A stretch of DNA of 64,000 nucleotides, taken from positions 4,845,501 through 4,909,500 of the forward strand of contig NZ_CP035501.1 in assembly GCF_004135585.1 (NCBI RefSeq). The letters are read 5' to 3'. The notes under the pieces were generated by a model. It was not told the DNA's origin and made no database searches. It saw only the letters and a list, made by a program, of their open reading frames with translations. The position numbers and the translations under genes are program-made. This stretch comes from Sphingosinicella sp. BN140058 (GTDB lineage: Bacteria; Pseudomonadota; Alphaproteobacteria; Sphingomonadales; Sphingomonadaceae). This document shows positions 1 through 10,289 of this stretch, one piece after another (position 1 is the stretch's first letter; each line of letters begins with the position of its first letter).

Positions 1-185
1 ACGGCGGCCACCCAATTGAGGGGGCGAGCAGACAAGCGCAGCTCGACGCCTTTTGCAGTGACGTACATGGTAAAGAAATCCCCCGAGAGTTCGAGGAACC
101 CGCTACCGTAACGCTTTTGCCGCAGCGTTGTTTGCAGACCCGGTACTTCCCGCAGACCTGATTTGCGTAGAAATACGTAAGGCAA
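1..185 (-). CDS. Possible 5' end of a gene running off the left edge
   Basis: An open minus-strand frame enters from the left edge and can start at a TTG at 183-185. Its translation (LPYVFLRKSGLREVPG..., then GFLELSGDFFTMYVTAKGVE) has a balanced composition and reads like coding sequence. I do not recognise the family. No clear ribosome binding site precedes the TTG. It diverges from the comM fragment. Confidence 0.3.
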   Translation of the reverse strand, partial: MPYVFLRKSGLREVPGLQTTLRQKRYGSGFLELSGDFFTMYVTAKGVELRLSARPLNWVAA

Positions 186-426
186 AGTACCGTTCTATGA
201 CGGCTTTCACCACGAACCGGCGAGGCCATGCTTAATAATTTGCTAAGCGGAACGTGTCGATTGTCTGGCCGCCGGGCAGAGGCTTCATCTTATTCGCGCA
301 GGTCTGTGTCATGGTGCCGGTTGGCGTGGCGGCAAGTTGGCGGCCCGGCGCGCAAGAAAGCGCGTGACAGACCCTGTGCGAGCCTGCGACACTCGCCGGA
401 CCTGGGGGGCGAGGGGGCGTCTAACG

Positions 427-705
427 ATGGTGGCACATGTCGCGACGGTCGCGTTTCTCGGGCTGGAGGCGCGTGCCGTCGAAGTCCAGGTGCAGATTTC
501 GAGCGGGCTGCCCAAATTCCTGATCGTCGGCCTACCGGACAAGGCGGTGGCGGAGAGCCGCGAGCGGGTGCATGCCGCCCTTGCCGCGATCGGGCTCTCG
601 CTGCCGCCGCGCAGGATCACGGTCAATCTGTCGCCGGCCGATTTGCCCAAGGAAGGCGTGCTTTCGACTGATCGCCAGCTACTACGACGCGACGAAACGC
701 TCTGA
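427..705 (+). pseudogene. comM: comM (yifB) N-terminal fragment, interrupted after codon 77
   Basis: Residues 1-77 match the start of the ComM/YifB magnesium-chelatase-like AAA+ ATPase family: MVAHVATVAFLGLEARAVEV, then GLPDKAVAESRERV, then ITVNLSPADLPKEG. In intact proteins the DLPKEG segment is followed by the SHYDLPIAL region and about 400 further residues with the Walker motifs. Here homology stops at base 657 and 16 unrelated codons lead to a stop at 705. ComM acts as a helicase in recombination during natural transformation. A recombinase operon starts about 110 bases downstream, so insertion of a mobile element in comM is the likely cause. The 3' part of comM was not found in the window. 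Confidence 0.85.
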
Positions 706-767
706 ATGCTAGCGCTTGTGGGGCGCATAATTCTGGAGTAGCCTACTCTTGAACGGAGAGGTTGAGC

Positions 768-2969
768 GTGGCGACGGTGCTGGAACGTGTATCAGACCGG
801 CCGCATGTGCTCCTGTCCCAAGGTCCTATCGCTGCCAAGGAGTCGCCCGGCATCCCATTTGAGTCAGTTCGCCTGGCCGGGGAGTTGGTGAACCTGCGGC
901 CGGTTCGCGCGCGGTATGGAGATCAGTTCTCCGGGAAGTTGCTGGACGAATTCGCGCTGACTTGGAGGGAGGGGCCCGCCACCACAAACGGTAAGAGAGC
1001 ATACGCCCTCCGACGGTGGCTCACAGACTTGAATGAACGTGCCGAGGCTGCTCCATCGGAAGCTGCTATAAGGACAGTACGAGACAAGCTACGTGCCTGT
1101 GCTTTCTCAAGTATCAGCCCTCAGGAGTTCTCCGATGCAGTCGGCGACTTTGTGGACCGAGCTTGCGACACGGGGGACAGATCAATCTGCAGCACAGGCG
1201 AGGTCGCAACGCGGCGCCCCCTGCTTGAGTCGCTTTCTTCCTCGCTGCAGCAGCTTGCGCCAGGGGTGGGGTGGCCCAATGTCGGACCCTTGAAGTTCAA
1301 GCTCGGCCGCATTGAGCGCGGTACGACGCCCTCTTTAGGTGAGTTGTCCCTGCCAGCCGGTCGAACAGACCGGCATAGCGAGAGTGGCGAGGGGGTGTTC
1401 GCTCGGACGGTCGCACGAAACAGAGATCGACTCGATCGTCTCCGCAGCATTTGCGAAGACGAGCTATTGGCATCCTACGAAAGGTTCCGGCGCGGACAGC
1501 GCCTGCTTTCGCGATCGCATGGTCCAACAGCGGCAGAGCTGATGCAGGCGGAGCGCGATATGGCCGACGCCACGGTCCTTGAGGGGCGGCGCTCACCGCT
1601 ACCGGGCCTCGCCGGGCACTGCTTCCCACTGGAAGATAGAGAGTTCTCCCTCGCGTCGCTTTTGCAGCACGTTGTCGTGAACCATGCGGGCAGGATCGGG
1701 GCCAGCAAGAGCTGGGCGACACAAGGAGTGCGTAATCTGGTCACGTGGCTTGGTGGGCCGCAATTTGTCACTGAATTGATAGAAGCCAGTGATCGCGCGT
1801 TGGTCGCAGCATACGGCCTGGTTTCGATCGATTCGGCTTTCAACGTGCAGGCGTGTGACGACCTTGCCGCAGACCCGTTTGTGGGTGTTCCCGATCGCGG
1901 GAGAATCGAGCTCCGGGTACTGCAATCCACCAAGAATAGACCCGTCCCTAGAGCGGTGAGAAGCATCTTTGGCGACGGCTTCGTCTATCTGAGCGCGAAA
2001 AATCAGCGGATCTCCGGCAAAGGCGCCATCGACATCTGGCTTGAGATGTCCGCTCCCATACGGGAACGGGCCGTCGAGGAGAGCCATCAAAGAATCATGA
2101 CGAGATGTGATGCGACCTTTGTCGCGGATGACGATGTCGAAAGTCAGAGCCCAGCTGAGGGTGTTTCAGGTCGCCACGCAGCCCGCTCCGAGAGACTGGG
2201 AGGCGCGCGGGTTCAAGATTGGCTCTGGATATTGCCTACTGGACAGTCAAATTGCGGCGAGATCCGCAAGGCATCTTCCGGTAATTTCCGTGACTGGTGG
2301 AAGGACATGCTGGCACAGCATGTGGAAGATCCAGTAATCGGTGGACTCGAGATTCGTCGTAAACATATTCGTCCGACGATCCTTCAACTCCGTGCGGCGG
2401 GGAGGAACGGCGATGCCGAGCTTGCAGCTCAAATTGCTAATCACGAGACCTCTGCCACAACTTTTCAGAACTACCTTAATCGCCCCTATATGCGGTTGCA
2501 GCTAACGGAACAAATTCGCTCTTTCCAAAGTCTTTTACAAGTCGCTGTCGTCCGTGATGCGGCCGCTGGGCCGGCAAAGCTCGGGCTATCAGAACCGGTG
2601 TTTAGCTTATTGCGCGAACAAGCTCTGGCGGCAGGCTTGGCTTTTTACAGCGAACTCGATCTCGATTCTCCATCGGAACTCGAGGTGGCGAGTTGTGGTG
2701 TCGACAGCGGGCCAATCGCCTACTCCGACACTGTGCCTGCGATGCGATCAGCGGCACTGCTGCGATGTTCAATGGACGCAGCAGCCCACGAATTCGCTGT
2801 TAAGGCTCCGGAGCGCTGGGCAAAGGTTTGGCTCCCCCTGCACGCTTTGTCGATCGCTGTGTGGGACGCTCTGATGAGCGGCTCGAGGCGCCGGACGTTT
2901 CAAGAGGTTGTCGGCGCAACAAAAGCCGAGCTGGAGGCGGGCGTGATCCTCCCATTCAAACCGTGGTGA
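768..2969 (+). CDS. Large tyrosine-recombinase-like protein, first gene of the recombinase operon
   Basis: About 733 residues, no signal peptide. A weak tyrosine-recombinase signature lies around residues 530-575: RRKHIRPTILQLRAAG (box-II-like H-x-R) followed by IANHETSATTFQNYL (histidine and candidate nucleophile tyrosine). An extension of about 160 residues follows. GTG 768 was chosen because GGAGAG sits 7 bases upstream; TTG 762 is too close to that site. The stop overlaps the GTG start of the next gene (GTGA), implying translational coupling. It probably works together with the two other recombinases, as in Tn554-type modules. The degenerate motif could mean a structural rather than catalytic role. 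Confidence 0.7.
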   Translation: MATVLERVSDRPHVLLSQGPIAAKESPGIPFESVRLAGELVNLRPVRARYGDQFSGKLLDEFALTWREGPATTNGKRAYALRRWLTDLNERAEAAPSEAAIRTVRDKLRACAFSSISPQEFSDAVGDFVDRACDTGDRSICSTGEVATRRPLLESLSSSLQQLAPGVGWPNVGPLKFKLGRIERGTTPSLGELSLPAGRTDRHSESGEGVFARTVARNRDRLDRLRSICEDELLASYERFRRGQRLLSRSHGPTAAELMQAERDMADATVLEGRRSPLPGLAGHCFPLEDREFSLASLLQHVVVNHAGRIGASKSWATQGVRNLVTWLGGPQFVTELIEASDRALVAAYGLVSIDSAFNVQACDDLAADPFVGVPDRGRIELRVLQSTKNRPVPRAVRSIFGDGFVYLSAKNQRISGKGAIDIWLEMSAPIRERAVEESHQRIMTRCDATFVADDDVESQSPAEGVSGRHAARSERLGGARVQDWLWILPTGQSNCGEIRKASSGNFRDWWKDMLAQHVEDPVIGGLEIRRKHIRPTILQLRAAGRNGDAELAAQIANHETSATTFQNYLNRPYMRLQLTEQIRSFQSLLQVAVVRDAAAGPAKLGLSEPVFSLLREQALAAGLAFYSELDLDSPSELEVASCGVDSGPIAYSDTVPAMRSAALLRCSMDAAAHEFAVKAPERWAKVWLPLHALSIAVWDALMSGSRRRTFQEVVGATKAELEAGVILPFKPW

Positions 2970-5278
2970 TCGCTGAACAAATGCAGCGAGCCTTAACGCG
3001 GCCGGTGACGGCCGAAAGCGCGGCGCAGGCTGCCAGTCTGCATGATTCAATCTTGGGCCTTTATCCGACGCCAAGCTGGCTTGTGGAGGGTCGCCTAATC
3101 GACAATCGCTGGAAAGTACGCCTTGAGGATCCTAACAAGTTTAGAAACGCCGAGGTCTTTATTAACTTTGCTGTGCCGGCTGCCCCTGGTATTCTGTTCA
3201 CCGACCTTGACGTAGAATACGATCTTGTCACGGCTAAGGTACTTCTTATTCGTGCTATTTCCGACGGAGTAATTGGAAGCGGAAGGGTTGCGTCGATTTT
3301 CGTCCGAAACTATTTACAGTTTGCCAGGTGGCGGCTGGGTATCGGAATACATTGCAACTCCGAGATGGATACAAGCACCATTGACTTGCTAATTTCCGAC
3401 ATCGGAGAGCGTGGAATCAGTGAACTTCCGCCAATCGAAGCCGCGTTCGAAGCCGCGAAAGTTGCTGTCGAGAAGGGGGAGGCGGTCCTCCCGTCGCGGA
3501 CGAAGGGCAGGCGTCGCTTCCTAGCATCTAACGAGTTTATACAATCTCTGGGTGTTGCCAATATGACTAGTGTGCCACCAGCTCTTCGCGGGAGGATACG
3601 CGAGCTTGCGCGTTCCCAAGAATTGTCGGTCGACGGCGATCAGGTGGCCATTGGCAGCGAGGAGGAGGCCGTACTTACGGAAAATCGTGTTGCAGCCTTT
3701 CTGAAGCCAATCGAGATGCTGCATACTTTCTCCCGGTATTTGAAGCATGACCGTATCATTTTTGATCCATTTCCTGGTCGATCTGTGCAGTCAGTCGCCA
3801 AGTCGATATCGACGCGAGAGGCAAGCCGCACGTTCACGGTGCCTTCTCTTCAAGCGTGTCATCTTATCGACCAAGCGCTTACGTGGGTTGTTGATTATGG
3901 CCCTGACATTCTCTCATTCTTGGCGGACGTGGAGCAGCGGTCAATCGAACTGGTAGGTAAGCATTGGCGGCCGCATGAGAAGGCTATTCAGGAGACATGC
4001 GCTACGTTCCGGCCGAGTAAGGGCTCCGGTGTGGTGGGATCCCCATGGCCGATACACCCCGCTTATTTCGAAGGCAGCAAGGGCGGTGTGCGCAGACCGA
4101 CACTGCGAACCGTTCTTTTTGAGTATCTCCTCGTTTCGTGCGTGATAGTCGTTGCAGCGTTTGCTGCTCGAAGACATGAGGAGTTGGTGTCTCTCCGCGA
4201 TGATTGTCTGGTTGATGAGGATGGGGAGCTCCTGCTGCGTTCGTATATTCAGAAGACAATTCGCGATATTGACGAAATACCCGTGCCCTCCTCAGTAAAA
4301 TCTGCGGTGGAGACATTGCTTAGCTTGTCAAGGAAGCGACGTGAACGAACGGGAGAGCCTTGGATAGTTGCATTTGATGAGGCGCTGGATGTTCGATGTG
4401 GGCTCGATGACGATCAACCGGGCGAGGTCATCCGCTCGGGGCAGGTCGATTTCTATAGGGTTCTGGCGAAGTTCAGTGCATTCGTAGGCACTCCAGTCCT
4501 GCGTGACGATAGGATATGGGAGCCCAAGCCGCACCAGTTTCGGCGATGGTTCGGCGTCACCTACTACAATCGGTATCGTTTTCCCCAGCTGGTTGCCCTT
4601 GCCTATTTCTATCGGCACTTCGATCCAAACGTGACGAGGCGCTATATCATGGAGCAGGCGAATGGTGGGTTTATCAAAGAAAAGGACGAGGCGCGCGCAC
4701 GCGAGCGGCGGGCAGCGGCCGAGCGATTGGCAGACTTCAACAGAGGCGGCGAAGAGTTTCGGCGTGAGAGATTTCTAGACGTTGCTGAAGGTCGCGAGGT
4801 CATGACAGGGTTCGGTGGCGAGTATCTAACAAAAGAATTGCGGCGACGAGTCGGAGAAATCGAAGATCGGCTTGAGGTGTGCGATTCCAAGGCGCAAGAG
4901 CAAAGCTTGATTGAGGCCATTGCGCCCGTCGTTGAGGCGACGACCCTCGAGCCAAACGGGCAGGGGCATACCTATTGCAAATGCGGTTCAACGAGGAACG
5001 ACCTGGCACAAGCAGAATGCCGAAACATTGCGCAAGCTGAAGAGGGAGCCGTACTGACCGCGGGACCGGACCCAGCATTTGCTTCGGATACCACCTGCGG
5101 GGATTGTGCGCATGGGGTGCGCTTTAGCGAAAACCGCTCCTTTATGGATGTTGTCATGTCAGATCTCGAGGAAGACCTCCGAAGTGCGATTTCTCCCACA
5201 GTCCGTGAGTTTTACTCGCTCCGATTGCAGACGCTGAGAAAGCAGCGAGATCTTTTCGAAGCGAAACGCGGTTTATGA
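2966..5278 (+). CDS. Tyrosine recombinase with C-terminal Cys cluster (TnpB-like)
   Basis: A protein of 770 residues from GTG 2966, which overlaps the preceding stop; an ATG at 2981 is an alternative. The full catalytic set is visible: Arg in AARRHEELVSL near residue 400, H-x-x-R in KPHQFRRWFG near 523, then FYRHFDPNVTRRYI with the second His and the Tyr near 550-560. The C-terminal part has a cysteine group (CKCGS..., then CGDCAHG), a possible zinc site, reminiscent of TnpB of Tn554-like elements. The stop overlaps the next start by ATGA. It is expected to cut and join DNA through a phosphotyrosine during integration of the element. Confidence 0.85.
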   Translation: MIAEQMQRALTRPVTAESAAQAASLHDSILGLYPTPSWLVEGRLIDNRWKVRLEDPNKFRNAEVFINFAVPAAPGILFTDLDVEYDLVTAKVLLIRAISDGVIGSGRVASIFVRNYLQFARWRLGIGIHCNSEMDTSTIDLLISDIGERGISELPPIEAAFEAAKVAVEKGEAVLPSRTKGRRRFLASNEFIQSLGVANMTSVPPALRGRIRELARSQELSVDGDQVAIGSEEEAVLTENRVAAFLKPIEMLHTFSRYLKHDRIIFDPFPGRSVQSVAKSISTREASRTFTVPSLQACHLIDQALTWVVDYGPDILSFLADVEQRSIELVGKHWRPHEKAIQETCATFRPSKGSGVVGSPWPIHPAYFEGSKGGVRRPTLRTVLFEYLLVSCVIVVAAFAARRHEELVSLRDDCLVDEDGELLLRSYIQKTIRDIDEIPVPSSVKSAVETLLSLSRKRRERTGEPWIVAFDEALDVRCGLDDDQPGEVIRSGQVDFYRVLAKFSAFVGTPVLRDDRIWEPKPHQFRRWFGVTYYNRYRFPQLVALAYFYRHFDPNVTRRYIMEQANGGFIKEKDEARARERRAAAERLADFNRGGEEFRRERFLDVAEGREVMTGFGGEYLTKELRRRVGEIEDRLEVCDSKAQEQSLIEAIAPVVEATTLEPNGQGHTYCKCGSTRNDLAQAECRNIAQAEEGAVLTAGPDPAFASDTTCGDCAHGVRFSENRSFMDVVMSDLEEDLRSAISPTVREFYSLRLQTLRKQRDLFEAKRGL

Positions 5279-5748
5279 GGGAAGGTGCCGCACGTCGTTC
5301 GTTCCGCCTCAAGGTTGAGGCGCTTGAGCAGGCCGTGAAAGAAGGGATTGTTCCAAAGGAATTGCCGAAAATCCTCAAGCTTGATGATGTGCGATGCTGG
5401 AACGCACCGCCTATGTCATCTTGGAGCAGCTTCTCCGTGGCAGCCCCCGGTGCCCTAAACTCCGACCTGCGTGAGAGACTGGATAGAGTCCTTCCGAGCT
5501 TTGTGAAGCTGCAGTCCGGGAAGGTAAAGCGTGGGCCCAAGCCACCACGAACGATGTCGGTTGGTGATTGGCTGATCCGAGAGGAGCGAAATGCTCTACT
5601 TCAGCAGAATGCCCAACTCCTTGGGCGTGTTCAGGAGGCCGAGTCCCAAGTCCGTAGCATGAGGACAATCATTGCTTCTCAAAAGAAAAAGATCGGTGAG
5701 CTGAGCGCTAGCTTACGCAAGGTAGTGCCGCTGCGTGAGACAGTATGA
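5275..5748 (+). CDS. Small coiled-coil accessory protein (TnpC-like)
   Basis: 157 residues placed between two recombinase genes and overlapping both by 4 bases. The N-terminal half is basic and mixed. Residues about 100-150 (EERNALLQQNAQLLGRVQEA onward) form a clear heptad-rich coiled coil. Position and architecture resemble TnpC of Tn554-type transposons, which modulates insertion frequency and orientation. No catalytic motif is visible. The assignment to that role is inference from context. Confidence 0.7.
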   Translation: MREGAARRSFRLKVEALEQAVKEGIVPKELPKILKLDDVRCWNAPPMSSWSSFSVAAPGALNSDLRERLDRVLPSFVKLQSGKVKRGPKPPRTMSVGDWLIREERNALLQQNAQLLGRVQEAESQVRSMRTIIASQKKKIGELSASLRKVVPLRETV

Positions 5749-6980
5749 GAGTCCTGAGAAACGTTCAAAGGGCCAGAGTCCACCTTATCAAAAGGTCGCT
5801 CACCAGTGATGGACCTCTGCCCGCCGGCTTCCCCGTGCTGAGTTGGATGCGTGCTGGGATCGACGAGGATGTCTTCCGGTACTGTCGTGATCGTGCCTTC
5901 TTTGAGGGCATGAAGATGAGCACGGTGGTGCAGGAGTGCTACGTACTGGCAGACTGGCTGAATTGGCTAGCTCGTCTCGGTAAGGAAAAAGCCGAGGCGG
6001 CAACCTCTGACTACCTAAAGTGGGACGCCATTGCGCGAAGCGCCGGCAGGCTTGGTCCCGCACGGCAGCACCGGAAGCAACAGGTGGTTTGGAGCTTCTA
6101 CCACCATCTTCGAAGCGACTCTGAGCTCGGGGCAGCGACGGCCGGCTTCTTTGGTCAGATTTCGAATGTTCGTGTCTCGGACAGTGGCGTCGAAGAATGG
6201 TCGATGAAACTGCGTCGCCGCGGAGGGGGGACTCGTAGAAACCCGATCGTGCCGTCCGATGAAGAAGTTGAGCGAGTTCTTGATAAGCTAGGGGAGCACG
6301 ATAACCCTTTCCTAGCAGAGCGGAACTTCCTGATCGGACAGGTGGAAGCGAAAGTCGGTCTCCGAGCGATGGGAGCTGAGAGTCTAAACATTGCCACTCT
6401 TGACGCTATGCTAGCTTCGGAAGGCATCCAGGTATCGGGGGGTAGTGTCGGTCGCCTCGGGTCGGACAAGGCGGAGCAGATACGCATTCGGATGGAATTG
6501 AGCAGGCTTCTTAGGTCTGGGCGGTCCGTTATGGAGGCCGTGGTCGTGGAGAAGGGAGGGAAGCGCCGCGAAGTTGAGATGCCGATTGACCTTGCAAAGA
6601 GGTTGCTGGACCATGTTTGGGGGCGACGGTACGCTCTCGTACGGAACAGGCGCGGAGCAGGGCGCCGGCACGACGGACGGCTGTTTCTCTCGTTCACAGA
6701 CGCCGCGCCACTGACTCGAGGAACTATCAAGGATTTGGTGAAGGTTGCCTTCGTCGCTTCGGGAGTGAGGGGAAGTGGCCATGCCCTTCGCGCATCTTAT
6801 CTCACGAGGAAAGCGATTGATCTTCTGCAAGAGGCTAGGCGCAGATACGGCAATAACTTCAGTCCAGAGGATTTGATGAGTGAACTTGCGCGGCTGGCTG
6901 GACATAACCACCGTAAGACATTGAAGTCCTACCTAGACGTCGCCCGATTGCGCGAGGCGATGCTCCAAGACTTGGACTGA
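5745..6980 (+). CDS. Tyrosine recombinase / phage-type integrase (TnpA-like)
   Basis: 411 residues from an ATG overlapping the preceding stop. An N-terminal core-binding domain (about 20-140) is followed by a catalytic domain with Arg in VGLRAMGAESL near 206, H-x-x-R in GHALRASYLTRKAI near 345, and LAGHNHRKTLKSYLDV with His near 386 and the nucleophile Tyr near 395. It is the most canonical of the three recombinases. Last gene of the operon; the next 100 bases carry no gene. Confidence 0.88.
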   Translation: MRVLRNVQRARVHLIKRSLTSDGPLPAGFPVLSWMRAGIDEDVFRYCRDRAFFEGMKMSTVVQECYVLADWLNWLARLGKEKAEAATSDYLKWDAIARSAGRLGPARQHRKQQVVWSFYHHLRSDSELGAATAGFFGQISNVRVSDSGVEEWSMKLRRRGGGTRRNPIVPSDEEVERVLDKLGEHDNPFLAERNFLIGQVEAKVGLRAMGAESLNIATLDAMLASEGIQVSGGSVGRLGSDKAEQIRIRMELSRLLRSGRSVMEAVVVEKGGKRREVEMPIDLAKRLLDHVWGRRYALVRNRRGAGRRHDGRLFLSFTDAAPLTRGTIKDLVKVAFVASGVRGSGHALRASYLTRKAIDLLQEARRRYGNNFSPEDLMSELARLAGHNHRKTLKSYLDVARLREAMLQDLD

Positions 6981-7080
6981 GAGTAGCGTAAGCATAACAG
7001 GCGCCGAATCCATTACCCTTTGATCCTCCAGGCTCTAAGCGGCGTCGCCACCATCACCCGCGCAGCAGCGCCAGGGCCGA

Positions 7081-7524
7081 TCATCGCGTTGCCCTGAGCG
7101 CCTCGATCACCGCGGCAATCACGCCGGTATCGGCGCCGCGACCAATCTTCACCACCACATCAGCGATCTCGAGCTCGATCGCAGGCCCCTTCGAACGTCG
7201 GCGCTTCTTCGAGTGCTTGCCTGTCTGCACAGGCGCATCGGCAGGTTGTGCCTCTACCACGGCCGGCACGAACGCCGGCACGGCCGGCAACGTCACGCCC
7301 CGATGTTCGAACTGCTTGCGCAACGCGCGACGCCAGGTGAACAGCTGCGAAGGGCTCAGCGCGTGCCGCCGCGCAACCGCGCATACCGTCTCCCGGCCCG
7401 AAAAGCTCTCGGCGACGATTGATGCCTTCACCTCCGACGGCCAGTTTCGTCGCCTCCCGGCACCGGTGAACACCTCGAAGCGCTGCACGCCGCCGGTGCC
7501 AGCATCATCACATGACATCGTCAT
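7081..7524 (-). CDS. IS66-family TnpA (OrfA), isolated
   Basis: 147 residues with the IS66 OrfA helix-turn-helix: RRNWPSEVKASIVAESF, VCAVARRHALSPSQLFTWRR, a basic linker, and a C-terminal DVVVKIGRGAD segment. IS66 elements normally encode TnpA, TnpB and the DDE transposase TnpC in a row. Here neither partner follows: the downstream 100 bases lead straight to the recombinase operon. It is therefore a remnant that cannot move by itself. Confidence 0.85.
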   Translation of the reverse strand: MTMSCDDAGTGGVQRFEVFTGAGRRRNWPSEVKASIVAESFSGRETVCAVARRHALSPSQLFTWRRALRKQFEHRGVTLPAVPAFVPAVVEAQPADAPVQTGKHSKKRRRSKGPAIELEIADVVVKIGRGADTGVIAAVIEALRATR

Positions 7525-7726
7525 AGCACCAACGTCCTCTGCCCAATCAGGACGAGCAGGCTCGGCGCTACGCTTCAGACCCGCAAGGTGGGGACGGCGC
7601 TCCGCTTACCAAGCACGGATGAAGAGATTGAGCACATCGGAATCGATCCCGTGTCCAGGCGCGACTTCCTGCCTTCGAGAGGCGTTCGGGTACTGCGGAC
7701 CAGCAAGTCCAAAGCGATAGCTGAAT
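7525..7726. other. No gene recognised
   Basis: Upstream of the IS66 tnpA remnant. Open frames are present but none has recognisable protein character. The plus frame from 7588 runs into the poly-C tract and is mentioned with the following gene. Confidence 0.3.
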
Positions 7727-7741
7727 CCCCCCCCCCCCCCC
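7727..7741. repeat. Homopolymer of 15 C
   Basis: Fifteen consecutive C residues directly upstream of the next reading frame. Length variation here would switch the frame entering that gene. It could be a slippage site or a sequencing or assembly inaccuracy. Confidence 0.9.
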
Positions 7742-7771
7742 GCGTTCACGCCCAGCTGGGCTCTCGGAGAT

Positions 7772-8218
7772 GTGAGCTATCTCGGTGACAAGTGGCGTCT
7801 GACGAACGCCGAGCTTCTCGGGTTACTCGGTGTGGCTGAAGAGCGGGTGATGACGCTCATCGACCTACCGGAGGCTCGACTCACCCACTCTGAGCACGAG
7901 AGGATCACTTCGCTTCACGAGATCCACAAGGACTTGCAGGACGTGTTGGGCGATCGCTCCGTGGCCGATTGGCTGAGGAGCGATTGCACGATGTTGCAAT
8001 TCCCTGCTCCCACGCCGCTTGCGCAGCTTCTAGCCTACGGCAAACCGGCCATCGCTCTCATGAAAGAAGCTCTTTGCCACCGTTTCCTGATGCTGACCTA
8101 CGGACCAGATCCAGGAGCTTTTCGACGAGGCTTTGATGCTCTTCTGCAGGTGCCAATCGAATGGCCCACTGAGTGGGAAGTGAACCGCCCCGGGTTTCCT
8201 GGAGGCTCCAACTTGTGA
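7772..8218 (+). pseudogene. Unknown protein, C-terminus replaced by an IS3 end
   Basis: An open frame of 148 residues from a GTG: WRLTNAELLGLLGVAEERV, VLGDRSVADWLRS, then FPAPTPLAQLLAYGKPAIALMKEAL. The last part loosely recalls MbcA/ParS (DUF2384) antitoxins (W-L, then tPL..L..G), but this is weak. The last 11 residues (NRPGFPGGSNL) and the stop are encoded by the inverted repeat of the IS3 element at 8181, so the native end is lost. The frame is open upstream through the poly-C tract to 7721 with no better start, so the true N-terminus is uncertain. Confidence 0.5.
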
Positions 8219-8233
8219 GAAGTGGGAGCCGTT

Positions 8234-9462
<1,229 letters not shown>

Positions 9463-9685
9463 CTCAAACCAAAGAGCCTCCGGCGAACCCGGGGCGGTTC
9501 AGTCAGAATTAATCCGGCGCCATGTGCTCTGGTGGGTCAGAATCCAGTCGGCGTTGACAATGCCACCAAGGCACAGCTCACGGACGCTGAGCACAAACAC
9601 GGGTAGCTAGTCGCGCGGGTGCTGTGATCAAGATCGAACTTCAGCAAGGGCCGGAGGTGTCAACTGAGAGTCTCCAACAGCCTGT

Positions 9686-9711
9686 CTCAGTGTCCATCAG
9701 ATCGGCAGCAG
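9686..9711 (-). repeat. Orphan terminus of the second IS3 element
   Basis: CTCAGTGTCCATCAGATCGG followed by CAGCAG matches, with one mismatch in 26, the terminal inverted repeat of the IS3 copy at 13981-15263 read on the other strand. No transposase lies next to it. It appears to be a leftover end of a former insertion or deletion. Confidence 0.6.
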
Positions 9712-9722
9712 GTCGAATATTC

Positions 9723-10037
9723 TCAGCCAAGCGGGCCCACTCTGCTACCCTTCAATTCCAATAAGTCCGAGCTTTCAATGTCCCTCAATAGCTCGCTCGG
9801 ATGGATCTCAAGAGCCAGGGCAATGAGGCATAGCGTCTCCAGAGCGAGGTTCTGAGTTCCGCGCTCGATCCGGCCGTAGAACGATCTGTCGATGCGGGCG
9901 CGATGTGCGACTTTCTCCTGGGACTGGCCGCTCAGTTTCCTGTGGTGCCGTATCGCTGCCGCGACCTTGTCGCGTACCGAGCTATCTCTGATTTTAGACA
10001 CAGCAGGTATCTGAAGTGCCGGCCGCGCAGCGTCCAC
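9723..10037 (-). CDS. Xre-family helix-turn-helix regulator
   Basis: 104 residues from a GTG. The HTH_3 domain covers about residues 22-85: RDKVAAAIRHHRKLSGQSQE, then RIDRSFYGRIERGTQNLALE, then LALEIHPSELL. It is diverging from the small-gene cluster that begins at 10098, so it could control that cluster. It might also be a leftover regulator of a mobile element. Confidence 0.85.
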   Translation of the reverse strand: MDAARPALQIPAVSKIRDSSVRDKVAAAIRHHRKLSGQSQEKVAHRARIDRSFYGRIERGTQNLALETLCLIALALEIHPSELLRDIESSDLLELKGSRVGPLG

Positions 10038-10097
10038 CGACTGTTAGGCCACGGCCTTTAAGAAACATTCTTGTTGCCTGCTGACGGTGGTTGCAGT

Positions 10098-10289
10098 ATG
10101 AAGCTCAGGATCCGTCTGGATCCATGGTTCCAGATTAGATCTGAGCTCCGGGTCCGGTTCCGACCCGCGACTGATGTGTCGATTCTTGTCTCGCCCGTCG
10201 CTGACCGCAGACCAAGGTTGGCGTTTCGCACGTGGTCCAGCCTAGGGCTGACACCTCAGCAATTTCGTGGAGTACGGGAGGATCTATGA
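10098..10289 (+). CDS. Short hypothetical protein
   Basis: 63 residues from ATG 10098 (MKLRIRLDPWFQIRSELRVR). The stop overlaps the next start by ATGA, the best evidence that it is translated. Family not recognised. Confidence 0.4.
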   Translation: MKLRIRLDPWFQIRSELRVRFRPATDVSILVSPVADRRPRLAFRTWSSLGLTPQQFRGVREDL

